A stretch of 64,000 bases of DNA from Nageia nagi (GCA_050084985.1 JBITNC010000001.1:10602001-10666000), one strand, 5' to 3'. Shown: positions 22,901 through 37,900, counted from the first letter of the stretch. Program-made: numbers and translations. The notes: generated by a model not told the origin, from the letters alone.

Positions 22901-25900
22901 CAATCACGGCATGACATCTATCCATGTGGGCAAAGGCTATAAAAGGAAGGTCAACTTTAGGATTTAGTTTCTTTGTTTAATTTTGGAGCTTTGTGCTAAG
23001 TTAGGGCAGGAGAAGCACGTCCCCAAAAGGATCTGCCCTTCCCTAGATGATATTTTGAAGGTCATTTTACTTAAATTTTAATTTGTTGCATCTAGGAGTG
23101 TGCCATGGGACTGTGCGGATGATTTTGGGGAAACATGAGAGCACTCATGCAAATTGGCGTGCTAGCTTCTAGACATCCTGGCTCAGGGGCATTTTTTTGA
23201 CTAAGTATAAAATTTCATTAAAGGTCCAGGCACATGTTTTCTGGCACATGCTTTTTCAATCCTCCAAAAGCGTGTGCCCAAAATTCTGGGGTATTTTCAG
23301 GTTAAGTCTTTTTGAGGTGCCTACTTTCCTAGGTGCAACGGTTTTGGGACATGCTTTTGCACCCCTCCAAAAGGGTGAGACCAAGTTGCAAGGGTTAAAG
23401 GGTTGATGAAACTTGACTAAGTCTTTTTGATGCACCAAGGTGGAAGGCGCATGCATTCCAGGACATGGAAAAGCACACACTCTAATATGTGCACCCACCA
23501 TCCTAGCTCCATTATTTGACCTTATTATTGACCAATTAGGAGGTGACACGTGGCAAGGCTAAAAGTTAAATTTATGAGGTCACCCCTTGTACTATTTACC
23601 ACTTCATTTCATTTTGATTAAGCCTCCTAGTCGCACCATTGTTCGGATGTACTAAAGAACTCACTCAAAGTGGTGCACCTAGGAGAAATAAGGGTTTGAG
23701 AATGTGTCTGAATTGCCAAAAGCCATTTTTCTAAGGGGTGAGCTGGATCTCAGGGTTTGTTTTCTGAAATTCACTTTCACTTTTTTCTGCATAAGTTTGC
23801 CCTAAATTGACCTAGACTCATGTTTTTCCATTAGTGCTCAAGGACTCATCCAAAACGATGCGCCCAAGTCCAAATCCAAGAAATTGGCTAAGTATTCATA
23901 CTTATCAGGTGCATTCCATTCTCCTTTCAATTGTGCATGAAATTTTGAGGGGCATGCTTTCAGGGACATGAAAATGTACGTGCCCAAATCTGTGCGCCAT
24001 AGCATGAAGTGGTTATTTGACCTTTCAAAGTGAGAAATTGTTGCCCTAGCAAGCATAAATTTGACTAAGTGATGTGTTTTCATATCAGGTGTCCAGTCGC
24101 ATGTATTTTGGGATATGAAAAAGCACCCTCTTGAAAAGGTGCACCCTAGAGATTATGAGCTGAAATTGACTAAGTATTGAGGAAGCTGGGAGTCAAAAAG
24201 ACTGAGAAGATACGTGGCACTCATGCAACGTGCCATGCATAAACCCCACATGCAACCTCTATAAAAGGGCTATCCCAATTCATTCTAGTAGAACAATTCT
24301 GCAGCTCGAACCTGTATGTCTGGCCATTTTTCCTACATTTTCCAGAACACATCCAATTTGGTGCTTGACCCCTTTTTGGACATTCCCAACCAGAATTTTG
24401 GTTTTTTTCAAAGAAACCAAAGCTCCCTGAAGCCAAATTTAAGGGGAGATTCCTTTTTGTTGGAGATACAGATTGGAGAAATGTTGATCCCATCTAGACC
24501 ACAATCTCCACTTCTTCTATTAGCAAAGAAGATTTATTAGATGAAGTCATCCACCCTTGCCACCATGATGCCTTTTGTTGTTTATTTTCTTGAACTATGT
24601 TATGAAGTGTCTAAATGTGATCATGGATTTTTCTCCAGAGGGGATTGAAGCCACCTTTGGTTGGAAGAGGTATGGGGATGATTACACTTTGGCGCATTCA
24701 GAAGAATTCCATGACACCATTACCCGACCTGGGGATTACATCAAAAGATGGCTGTGTGAAGACTACTACTGCATCCATGGCCAGAGGTTAAATAGTGCTC
24801 GTAGGGAGGAGTTCCTTCCCATAGTAGCTAAATTGATACTTTGTTGTCCAGAGTCACAAGTCAGGAAAATGACTCTTAAGTACAAAAAAGAGTTCATTGG
24901 TTCATTGCAATGATCAGTTCAGGGAGAGCTATTCGATGGAGCAGGGTAATCAGTGATGCCTTGCGCCACTAGTTGGCCTACTTTGGCTCTTCCAAGAGGT
25001 TCTATATGAACTCTTAGTGTACTTGTTACTGCATGGCAAATTCAATTCAAAGGATCATGTAGATGAGAGACATTTGGGCAAAAAGGGCACCCCAGTGTGG
25101 CAATTTTATCCCAAGTGGTGGTATCACAACAAGTTTAGGCACTACTATGAGAGGAACAACTAGTGGGAGTACACTATTTACAAGGAAATTAAAGGAGAAT
25201 CAGTAATCAAGAGAATTTCTTATGCAGCCATCTAGGCCATTAGTGTACATGCAGACTTCTACCTGCAGTATACTGACTACACATACAATATGGTTTATGG
25301 CTCTGAAGAATGGCCTCTACACCTGCCCATATATGCTAGTGATAGGCTGGTCCTCATGGAGTTTGCTAGGTAGTTGTTGTTTTTGAAGGAGCGAGTGTGG
25401 AGAAAGAAAGATGCTACCATTAACTTGCCTATTTCCATTGCAAATTATGTTTTACATACTTGGGTTGAGGCCAACAATATGAAGAAGGAGTTGCAGCAGT
25501 ATGTCTTTTACAAGGAGGCAACAACCAAAAATTATGATCCCAAAGGTGTTATTGCCCGTTTCTATAGCATTGCATTCCAAAAACTTGTTGTTTACAAGCA
25601 TAGATCCTCTTTACATAGAAAAGGCACCTCAAAGACCTAGAACTGTGAAAGAAAAAGCCAAAGAGGTCCCACAAAGGATCAAGGCGCCTCCTTCCATTAG
25701 CGTTGCACCTCCACAAGTCAAGGAATTCTTGCTTCCCATTGGGAGAAGACAAGGGACCTTGGGGGAGTATGCTTCAATGGGATCCAGTAAATGCAGTGTA
25801 GTGGCCAACTCAGCTAAGATAAGCCACAAGATCTTAGGGATGTTGGCTACCATGATGTCCCTTTGAGCTTATTGGAGAAGGCTTGTGCCAGTGATTACCT

Positions 25901-28900
25901 TGTCAGAAAAACTCAACAAAGATTCACTTACCATCCTAGATGCAGAGAGAAAGTTCCCCCATTGCAACCAAGTTCTAGTTCTTTCGAACACTCTACCTCT
26001 TCCTCTAATGAAGAAAGTGATGAAGAACTCAGTTGTGCTGAAGAAGGCTTGAAAGAAGAAACAGAGAGCTAGGGAGATGATGAAGTAAGCCGTGGTGAAG
26101 AAGAGGATGATGATGCCGATGAATGGTATCCCGATCAAGAGAATGTAGCTATAGGTGCGTCTGCACCTGATGACACGGAGATTGAAACTCTCTCGGATAA
26201 TGATGATGACCTATCTATAGATGTTGAAACTTATGATGGAAGATGTCCATATTGTTGGTGTGAAATGCACCAAGGAAGTGGGTTCTTCCAAACCCTCTCT
26301 TGCAGAACATAAAAATAAGTCATCCACATCTTCTCAAAAAGTGTCTATGAAGAAGACTAGCCATGAGAGATCCCCCCAACCACGTAAGAAAGTACTATCA
26401 TTAGGAGGTGATTGTGGAGATGAAGAAGATCAAGGAGAGACTAAGTGTTGATCAGTATAGCGTAACCTCAAGGGTTTGGTCTAGTCGTGTTCTCCACCTC
26501 TTGCATAGTAGGTTCCTTGAAAGAGCAGAAGGTGGTGGGGATGCGTTCGTGTTGATTTTCTGCTCAATCTCCGGTTTATAGGCCGGTTCCTATCTATATT
26601 TAAGGTCAAAAGTAACAGAAAAGGAATAAAAAGATGAAGAGTTATAGGAAAGAGATAAGCAAACAAACAACTAAAATAGGAAATTTACAACCCGAGCATT
26701 GCAGCACAGGCAACAATCCATAGCCAAGATTAAGAATAGCAAACTGTCTCGCAATTGGGGTCTCACAATCACAATACACAGCCACAATTTGAAGAAAACC
26801 ATTCCACACATAACATTCACAAAAGCAATAAAAGCCACTTTGTTGCAGGAGGGCAAAGCATTGTCTGTTTGCATTATCATATGTGAATTGCTTTTACAGA
26901 TTAAGGCAAATTTGCCAAAATGTCCGACCTTTAATTTTTAAAAACTAGATATTTATACAACTTCTCCCCCTTGGCTGGTTGGGTTTCATTAATATACATT
27001 ACTACTAGCATTGAATGAAACAACTAAAACAACACTATTTACATAAATGTTACAACTGTGCTAGATTATACAGTGGACAAGTACTAATCAACATAACTAT
27101 TTGAACTATCTGGGAATTTGCAACTTCTGGTCAGCCATGTCTATAAAACCGTAATCCTTCTAACATGTCGTTGATTGCTCCTTCCTCAGCCCTGTAGTTG
27201 ATTGAATATAACACTGTTGCTGATTGAAGGTAGCACTGTAGCTAATTGAGCAGTTATTTGATTGCACATTGATTGGTACGATTTGGTTGTATGCTTTATT
27301 AACCGCTATTTGCTTCTCTGTAATCTTTATGATCTCTACTTTGGATGTCAGTAATCAGAGTAATGATAGTTGATAGACATTATGTTCACTTGGATCGAGA
27401 AGAATTGCCACTGTTATGTGGAAATGAGTTGTTGTCGACACATTAACAAGGCCCCAAGGGTTAAACACTTAAGATGAAGTGGACCCGAGTGTTCTTTCTC
27501 ATGCACTACTTTTTCACTTGCTTGGTGGGCTCTATATTCTTCTTTCGGGCTCTGTTGATGATCTGGTTCTTCCGGGACTCGCTTATTTTCATCGAAAACT
27601 ATGACATGATCCTTCAAAATCCCTGGGCTCTGTTGATATTTTGATTCTTTGGGACCCGCTGATTTTAGTTGAAAATCATGATGTCATCTCTCAGGATCGA
27701 CGGGTTCTATCGAAATTCTAATTTCTCCGGGACCCGTTGATTTTCACAAAAAAGTGTGATGTCACCTTTTGAAATCGCCGAGCTCTGTTGATTTTTTTCA
27801 AAAGTTTGCACCCGCCACTGCTTGTTTCGGGACTATTGATTTTTACCAAAATTTGTGACTCATCCTTTAAAATCCCCGGGCACTATTGATATTCTTCAAA
27901 AGTGGAACTTTGAATGTGTACAAGTTTTGGACATTTGTGCTAACAACTCCTAGAGACTCTAAGGCAACAAATATGATTCCGAGAATTTTTACATACATGA
28001 CTTCTTGAGTATATTGGAGAAGATGACATGATTCTCGGGCACTTTCAACTCCCGGTTACTAAAGAATAAAAGAATTAAAATTGACACAAGTCTTATTGAC
28101 ATAACTCTCGGGTAACTTTATTTACATAATCCCTGGTACTACTAAAAAATGAAAAAATTCCCGAGTAACTTTATTTACATAATCCCTGGATACTAAAAAA
28201 ATGACTCCCGACATCTTAAGGAAAAAAATGAGAAAGGGGGGAATTTATAATGAAAGAATACAAAATTTTATAACTCATGAGACTCTAAAAGAATAATGTC
28301 CCCTCCGGGTACTCTTATATATACAACTCCTGAGTAGTAAAGAATAAAATAATGAAGAATGAAAAATAATAGAATTACCCAAATTTTTGAGTGTTATTCT
28401 GGAGGAATACAATCTTCTGGCGACTCTTAGGGGTCTCCGCCTGCTGGAGAATAGAACCTTTCAACTGTTGCTACCAGTGGCTTGCCCAAAATTGGACCTA
28501 GTTGCAGTCTCAATTGCTACTAGCATGTTTGGTTGGAGAAATGCTTGCATCCTTTTATTTAGATCACTAAGATCTTTACAATCAGCTTGTGATAGGATAG
28601 CGGATGCCTTAATCTTCTCTGTGTCTACTCTGAACCCTTCCAGGACATTGCTTAGCCTTCAGCTTGCAAAAATTTTGTAATGGCTTCCTGAGCCAACTCA
28701 TTTATTTGTTGAAGATCTGAGATTTGTTTTTTAGAGAAATATTGTTCCAAGAATTGAATAGTATTGGCTACCCAATTGGCAGCACTACTTTGTACATTTT
28801 GCTCCTTCCACAATTTGGGAGCCTTCATGTCAAATAAAGAATTAAAAATTTTGTTAATAAATCCCAGCTTTGTTATTAGCTGGTGTTTATTTATGTCCAT

Positions 28901-31900
28901 ATCAAATATTAATATTTGGAGTTCACAAATTTGATGGATCCTTTTCTGATATGACTGTTTTGGTTTGGAAGAGATTGTTGTGAACTCCTTTTCAGTCAAG
29001 ATCTTCAACCAGATCTGCATTCTTTCCAAAACTGCTGTAGGTATATCCGAGCCAGTTTATTAAGAGCATTTTGAGCATGAAATTCTTTGATGGCCTGTAT
29101 AGTTTCTTCCTTGAGTAGATGCAAATGAGATAATGTTACCATTCTATTATCGACTTGCTCTACCAAGGATTTTCTAAAATTGTTCACTAGCAATAACATC
29201 TTTGCATTGTCATCTAATAGAACTTTATTTGCTGCACTGATTGTCTGCATCTCGGCCTCAATCTGTTTCATCTTCTGAGCATCCATGAATGTAGCCTGAG
29301 CTTTGAGTTCTATCACTTGGTTCGCACTATCTAGCTCAGCTTTTGATGTTGCCATGCTCTTATCAAATTCTATTTTTGCTTCTCAAGCTTTAAAATCAAT
29401 TCTTTATTCTTATTCTGCAACTCGACCATGTTTTGTCCTTAAGGGAACAATCTTTCTTATATTAATCAATCTTTTTATTCAATTTCTCTATTTTAGTCTC
29501 CATTGCCTGAAGACTTTTTCCAGCTGCCATTGAAGTATTTACCAAAAACCTGGACTGGTCAATAGCCGGTGCACTCTGCATATTTACATCTATTATTGCC
29601 GTGGGAGTGAAATCTAGTTGCCCTTCTTTAAAGGCATCTAAGCAATTTTCATGTCTCCCGTCTTTGTTACTTTGCTCAAAATTCTCGACTGTTGCTCAGG
29701 GAGCAGATGAGATTTATTTACAAAAGTTGCCTAATCAATGGGCTCTACAATTTGTGTAGAAAAAATAGACTTTATTTCCTCTTGCGAGGCAATAGGAATA
29801 AAAGAATGAGTAGGAATAATTCCACCTGCAATAGGTGTCTCACCTTGTTGGACTGGTTGGGACTGCCAGGGAGGAGTAAATTGTTGGACCTCTGGTTCAG
29901 ACTCAGCTTCTTCCATGGCTTCACCTTGTTCCTCAAGCTTATGCATTGGGCCAGTCCTTTTTTTTTTAAATTCATCATCATCATCATCATCGTGCCCAGT
30001 CCTCCTCCAGGTGCAACTGCTGCTGTTTTACTGGCCTCAGGTATACTTTCCCTGCTTTGTTGAATCTGGCTCTGTTCCTCTGTTAGGATTTCTTCTTGTT
30101 GTTGTTCATGAACTTGTTCAGTAGCACCAGCATCTGTATCTTGTGGCTCTTTTATTCCTCTGTATCAAAAATTTCTATTTCTTTTGTCACCACCTTTAGG
30201 GCTTCTTCTATTGCCTCCAAAGGTGAAGGTACACTTGTTTGTGACTGTGACCTTGCTGTAGCTGACCGAGGCTTTTTAATAGGCTTTTGCACCTTCTCCA
30301 ATGTCTGCTCCCTTTGAGCAAGAGTTTGAACTTTTCTTTTCTTTTTGAGAGAAGGCTCCTGGGAAGAAGTGGTGGTGTTCGAAGGGTTTTGTTCTCCCTT
30401 CTTTGGGACTTGAACCATGCCAGATGGTTGCTCTGTTTGCATTGTTGTCTTCTCTGCAGCAGGTTTTCTGCGAAAATGAGGAGGAAGAGGCTGTCCCAAC
30501 TTGGCAGAGGATCTTTGGAATACTCTACCTCCCAGTATTTATCGTATTTAAATTTTTCAAATAATTCACCTTCAATGTGGTGAATTTTTGTGGTGTACTC
30601 AAATCTGAATCTTGTAAAATAATGAATTTTATTAGTACCCCACCCAAGATATGCTAATTGGATGAGGACCTCTGGGTTGAGGACAAAATCTTGCCTCTTA
30701 TTTTCCTAATTCCTATATTTTCTTATTCCTTCAAGGGCCATCCATGCTTTATTCAGGGGTACAAATTCCCAATCTGGGTACATTTTTGCCTCTGGTCAGT
30801 TTTATTTACAAAATATTCTATATGGGGCCTACTATCATGGATGAATACTGGACGTTTCTTGCTAGTCCTTATTATCTGGGTCGTTTCCCCTGATGGGTCA
30901 TACATCGATGCAGTTCCCACCTTATCTAATTTGAAATTTTGTACAATAAATTGGGTTATACTTTCTATACATTCTATCTCTAGTTAGAGTAAAATTCTCA
31001 ATAGAAGCTGATATATTTACAATAGATTTGAAATTGCCCTCAGACCCATATTTACTCTCTATAGCACAAATCTGTTTACCCATCTTTATTGAATACAAAT
31101 GGGGGGTAACATATTTAGGCAAAAAGAAGGGTTTCTCAAAATACCCATATCTGATTATTATGGTGCGGTTCTTCAAGAAATACCAGTTATCGATTTTATT
31201 TCTGTCTTGTATCTCCCTTATTGTGCTTTTTCGTAGCCTATTGGGGAGTTTTCCAGTTAAAATTTTTACTACGGTTGAATAGAACTTGTGCATGAACTCG
31301 TAGTAGGATCCATGCAACTTGATCAAAATTGGTACCATCAAATCAATTGGCACCGACGCAGCACTGGAACTGGTTGGCTCAATTGGGAGCCCCACCTCTA
31401 TACGTTTGTCCAAATTTTGATGGACAAAAAGCCACCAAAGATAAGAAGAATGTCTGAAATTTGATTTTTCGATTTTGAACAAACATTTCTTAATTTCTCT
31501 GGTTATGAAAGCCGAGAAATCATAGCAGACATGGGCTTCTGAAATATTATCAGCCATGCGCACCATAGCTTCGTTTGCTTCAATCTGGGTTTTCTTTCCT
31601 AGAATGGCCGCGAGTGCCTGCAACACTTCTCTTTCTTTCTTTCAAAAAAAGCTATATGGTAGCTCGGCAAGAGTTTTGCTTTTCTGCTGTCTTGGTATCT
31701 TCCACCGATCCAACTCAGCATTTCATCTTGATTAATGTAAAAATCATGTTTCTCTTTTTTCAAATCAATTTGTTTTTTAACATGAAATGTCCAATCTGCT
31801 GGAACAGCAAATGCTTGGACAATGGAGTCAGGAGAGTAATCTAGCACTGCTTCAAATACTGGCTTAGAAGCACCTCCCTCTTCAGTGCTCTTGAACATAC

Positions 31901-34900
31901 CAATTTGGTACCCCTTTTGATGATGCTTGCGTGCTAGAGAGTACAAGAGCTCAAGGCAGGTGAAGGACTCATAGGGCACATAATATGCCAAGCCCTAATC
32001 AATCATAACATCCCTTCTTGAATGAGCAAGCGATTTTCCTTTTCCGCTCACCTTAGGTGTCTTAAGCTTCAAAAGAACATGACTACAGTCAGCTTTCCAT
32101 GTATCCATATAATTGATTATTTCCATCTCTGTCTAGTTCACTCCTGGTGCATTCTCGAGATATTCTTCTTGTAAAAAGAGTAGGTCAGTGTCAAGTTGTT
32201 CCACTTCAGCTGCAGAGGATGATTGAGAGATCGCCATAATACTAACACTTTTTCTTGAACCTCTAGTTGTTATTAAAAACAACATTCTAAGCGATGTGAG
32301 GTCCTACAACCTTTTACTTTCTCAAGACAACTCGGCTTTGAAAACTCTAAGCTTTGAATGCTCTGGAAACTTGAGTGCTCAAAATTAGGTAAGTGTCGAA
32401 CTATAGAGTATGGGAGGAATTTTAGTTGTCCTAGGTTGGTAAGATTTCTATTAATGACAATTACTTCTTTAGGATTTTGAGACTTGCGCATTGTACGGAT
32501 TGAGCTAGCATAGACTGGATTAGTAAATTCAAAGCACATCAGACCTAATTGTTGTACTTGTACGATGGTTCATGAAATTCGAGGAAAACTTTCCTTAAAT
32601 GTTGTTTAATTCAGTGACAGCTGAGCAACATGCCAGCATTAACTCTCAACTAAGATGAATTAAAGTTGATAGCTAAGCAGTACGCTAACATTAACTCTTA
32701 ATAATACTGAATTAAATTTGATCATTGAAGACTTTTTTTGAGTTACAAAAGCTTGACAGATTGCCTCCAGTAAATGCTCGACCATTGTTTGATACCATAG
32801 TCTGTGGGATTCCCAAGCAGGTGATTATCCTTTTAATCATTTCTATCACCGTTTTTGATCTACATTTTTGCATGGCATTGCCTCTAACCATCTAGTGAAG
32901 TAATCTGTTGCAGTCAAAATAAACTTGTGGCCTGCTAAGGAATTTGGTTTATGACACCAATAAAGTCCATACCCTACTGTTGAAAAGGCTCTTTGACTAC
33001 CACAGGTTTGAGAGGCATGGTAGCTTGTCTTATCTTTCCCACAAATCTGTTGCACTTATCACATTCCCTTGCAATCTTGAATGAATCCTAAAATATAGTG
33101 GGCCAATAATATCTAGCTTATAATACCTTTCTTGCTGTAGTTGGTCCACTGTAATGCCACCAGAGAATCGTAATGAAATTCGTGCAATATTCTACGGGAT
33201 TTCTTGAGTCACACATCTAAGAAGGGTTTGATCAAAATTCTTTCTATACAAGCAATCATCTATTATGATAAATTTAAAGGCATGCAACTTGAATCTCCTT
33301 TTTTGGAATCTATCAAGAGCTTCAAGGCACTTACCTATTTGAAAATAAGCCATAATTTACTTAATCCAATCACCTTCCTAATTAAGTTGCTGCACATCCT
33401 CCATAAGAGCAATCATATGTGAAGCTTTAGCCATACTTTTACAGAGATCCCTACCTCTAATCAGCTTGGTTAGCTTGATCTCTATATCATATTCTATTAT
33501 TTTAGTTATCCAACCAACTTTTTCTTCACCTAAATCTCTTTGTATAATATGATTTCTTACATCTGGATGAATAGAATATACAAGGATTCTATTGTGGGAT
33601 ACATAATGCTTGAACTTTTTAAGTCCTTTCATAATGGAAAACACTTTCTTTTCAATAAATGAGTATCTTTGCTGATATTGATGCAGCGTCTGACTATGAA
33701 AAGCAATCGGGTGTTCTTCGTTATTGTCATCCTTCTGTGTAAGAATTGCAAGCAATGCTCTTGTCTGCTTCGTGTGCATACATGATGAAATCTTTTGACA
33801 TATCAGGGGTTTTAAGCACATGAGCTTTTGTTATAGCTTTTTTTATCTCTTTGAAGGCTATTTTTGCTTCACAAGATCAGGAAAATACATCTTTCTTTAG
33901 CATTGAAGTAATTGGAGATACAATTTTTGAAAAATTATTAATAAATTTCCTAACAAAATTGATCTGACTAAAGAATGATTGTAAGGCCTTCTTGTTAGAG
34001 GGAAGTGGCAATGCTTCTATAGCTTTTACTCTGTCTAGATCAATTGCTAACCCTTCTTTTGAAACAATGTGGCCAAGTAACTTTCCTTGGTTGACCATAA
34101 AAATTGACTTTTTTGAGTTGATTGAAATGCCGAATTTCATGCATTTTTCAAAGATTAATCTTAATGTTCCAGTTGATCACTTCTACTTCTAGAGAAGACA
34201 GTGATATCATCTAGATAGATCAATATAATTTTATTTATTAGCTTGCCAAATATATGATCCATGGCTCTTTGAAAAGTAGCTCCTGCATTAGAAAGACCAA
34301 ATGGCATCATTTGAAAAGCAAATGTCCTCCATTTGGTTGTAAATGTGTTTTGAACTGATCTTCATCCTTCACCCAAATCTGGTTAAATCTTGAGTAACCA
34401 TCTATCATTGAAAAATAGCAAGCTCCGGCTACTGTATGCAGGATTTGCTCCATAGGAGGGAGAGGATAATTATCTTTCAGGGACATTTTGTTCAAATTTC
34501 TGAAATCAACACAAAGCCTGATTTCTCCACTTTTCTTTCTCACAGGAACTAGATTTGCAACCCAAGAAGAATGTTTGATGGGATAAATAATTTTTGAATC
34601 AAGGAGCTTGATTAACTCCTGTTTCATAGCTTCTTCTATTTTTGGATTTACGGGTCTTTGTTTTTGCTTGTATGGTTTAGCTTCTGGTTCAAGCTCAACC
34701 GTGTGTTGGATGACGTCTTTGTCATATGTCTTAAGATCATCATAAGTCCAAGCAATCACTAGAAAAACTCATGATAAATCTAAGACATAGCAGTCTTTTT
34801 TTAAGCCGAACACTTTGAACCAATTTTTATGTGCTTATCGGGCTCTACCTCCAACTCAACATAATTCTCCTTCAAGATGACTGAAGACTCGTCCTTTAGG

Positions 34901-37900
34901 ACATCCTCTGAATCAAACAATCTTTCAAAGAGAGTAGTTCTTTTGGTATTACATTGTTTTTAAGTTGAATGACATCTGATTCTTGGAAACAATTAGGCAT
35001 TTCTTGAGTACCAAAAGTGTGAGCCACTGCTTCATCTACAAGGAAGTTGACAATATGTTCATCGGAGTCAAATACCTACCAGAAGTTTGCAACATCGGGT
35101 ATTGAAGGCTCTTGAACTTGACTTCAAGAGCTTCTTTATGATGGCGGGTTATAACGTGCTCCTCTTCCAACAAGTGCATCAGCTATTTGGTTGTGCCTTC
35201 TAGGAACAGATACAAAATTGATAGCAAAAAATGACTTCAATAAATCCCACACTGTTCCTATAGTTCTTCAGATAATGGTGCTTTGCATTGATTTGATTTT
35301 TCACTTGCTTGATGACCAATTCTTAATCACCATGGACAATCAGGCATCTAATACTTATATTGATTGCTTTAAATAACCCTAAACAAAGGGTTTCATACTC
35401 AGTAGCATTGTTTGTACAGGTCCATGTGAATCGGAAGGAGAATCTTTGGTAGTCCCCTTGGGAGATTTGAAGACCACTCCAGCTCTACATCCATGGTCTA
35501 CATCGGGAACTATCAAAATACATCGTCCATACCTCATGTTCTTTATCAGCAGTAATTGAAACCGAATAAACTTTCTCATATAAACAATAATTGCTTATGT
35601 TGGCATCTGTGACCTGATAATTTAGATCATTAGCTGATAGAACTTCGGTTGTCAGTAGTGATTCCTTAGTGTGTCACTTTCAAATATCTCCACTGGTTGT
35701 GGATCATTTATATAATTTACTTTATTGATTCTTTTGAGATGAACAGTTTTAGTGCCTTCATTCAGAATCTTCACCTGTTTGTTTTGGAAAGGAAGTAAAA
35801 GATGACTATAGTTAAGGTTAGGTACCCTCCCAATTTAGATAAATTCTCTAGAAAGACAAATTTCGAATAGAGGTAGAAGATCAACTACAATAATGTCTTG
35901 GACAACAGAATATCAGGGAAGGCATTCAAGGTTATTTGAACATCTTTAACATTACCAACATGATCTACCGAGGAAGAATCTAACTGTATTACACCCAATG
36001 CATCTTGTAATGTACAATTTCATTTCGTCTACAACAGCTTTAAGGATAACAGTTATGGCAGTTCCAGTATCAATCATACAATTGTTTACTACCTAGCCTT
36101 TTAATCTCAGGGATAAATAGAAAGGTGGGGGTCTTGTTACACCTATTAGAGCTGAAGGGACTACTTGAGACACAACATAGACAAGATTTTCTTCATTTGT
36201 CTTCTTTTTACTGTTTCTTAATTTTAAAGTTTCTTGCAGAAGATCTAATTGACCTGGTATATTTAATGAATCAAACATTGTCATCTTAGGAGTTTTCTTC
36301 AATTTTTTCACAATATTATACGGAGCATATGAGATGGACTTACTTGGTTCTGTTTGCTGATGTGTTCTGAAATGTTGAGTGGCATTTTCTTTATGATAAT
36401 TAGTGATGAAAGGATATTTCAACGTATCGGGTCTTTCTTTCTCCGGGACTCTTTTCTTGTTACAGTGGGGTTTGTTTCACTCGGGGCACTAGTACCTGGG
36501 TTTGACGGAACAGTACCCGGACTTGATGGAATAGTACTCGGGTTAAATGGGACTTGATGACGGTTCTGAGGTTGAGCTAAGGGATTCTTAGCTTTCTTAG
36601 GTTTAGGTTGGGCTTGAGTGGGAGATCGATACTGCTAAGTGCTTGAGGTTGCTATGGGGCTGCTGAAGAAGTTGCTTTGGTTTGGACACAATTTGCTTGT
36701 TCTCCAGCATATCTCGGAACCCAAAAGTTAACCATTGTGAGGTCAGCAGCAGGATCTGAAGCAGGTTCTACCATCTGGTTCAGAATGTAACCCCAAATAC
36801 TGATGTTGATATACCGTGCATGAATATGGAAAATGAGAAGCTGAACATGGTGGACACCATTCCTCAATACCCGAAGCAACACTATGTGTAGAACTGGTCA
36901 TAACAACAATCTCAATTGTTTTAGGAGGATTAGATTGTTCTGGTTGATTGACCTTGGGTTGGAATCTTGGTTGATACTGATTATCGTATCTTCTGTAATT
37001 AAAACCATGATTCTGCCTTTCTTGCAGAGTGAGTTTGTTGGTTAGATTTCTGATAGTTATCTTCAATTGCCTTATTCTCTCCTCTTCTTGAGATTTAGGT
37101 TCAGTACCAACGCTTGTGGATGCAAGAGCAGGTAATGTTGGTAGCTGATTTTGAACAGTAGGTTTGGGAGGAGGTGGTAAGGCCAGAACTGCAGGGTGAC
37201 CTATTTGTGGAGCCTACTTGGGAGGTAAACTTGGAAATACAGGCATGATTGTTTTGGGCTGCATTTTACCAGAGGATACCAAGGTATGTTCTGCTGTCTT
37301 TGCTGTTTGGTAAAAATCTGGGAATGTATCTCCTGACATAACAATAAGCATATTGAGGTTAGAAAGAAAAGCTTTTCGGTAATATATCAGAGCTTGAGCA
37401 TTTGTCGGTTTAATCTTTGTTGGTATGGATTTCAATTTTCTCTCAAATCTGATATTAAAATCATCAATACATTCATGCGGATGTCTTTTGATTCATGCAG
37501 AACGTGCTATCATCGCCATCTGCAGAAAATCTTTTAATCAGGGCCTAACAAAACTCTCCACATGAATTTATAAATTGGGGGGTGAGAGTTCTGAACCATT
37601 TAGCTGCTTTGCCTTCAAAAGAATGTGACAATAACCTTGTCATCACAGTTTCATCAGTAATGTTGAAGCTTGAAGCTAAAATGATACATCTTGACAGTGC
37701 TCATATGGCGTCTTTTCGGAGCCATCATACTTAGGCAAAACGTTAAAAGCTGCTTGAGGTATAGGCGGTGAATTAGCAGCTACAATCAAAGGATGACTAT
37801 TATTCCCAGGCAAGAAAATCCACTGGTTGAGCCATACTTGGAGAATGTACAGGAGGCAAAGGATTTTCTGAGAATGAGTCAAATACAATTGACAAAGGGG

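Larger units (their letters stand above)
22237..24540 (+). other. leader of element C with diverged repeats
   Basis: No gene. About eight imperfect units centre on (G)GACATGCTTTTGCATGTACC and a following GTGCACCC word, for example near 22437, 22655, 22763, 23240, 23346, 23455, 23953 and 24100. Several units contain the self-complementary core CATGC...GCATG. Counterpart of the repeat arrays in the A and B leaders, although the repeat sequence is different. Confidence 0.65.

Noticed and set aside
30658-30987. Plus-strand frames opposite D's ORF-X
   Set aside because: Shadows of the - strand ORF, whose blocks resemble ORF-X of the other elements.
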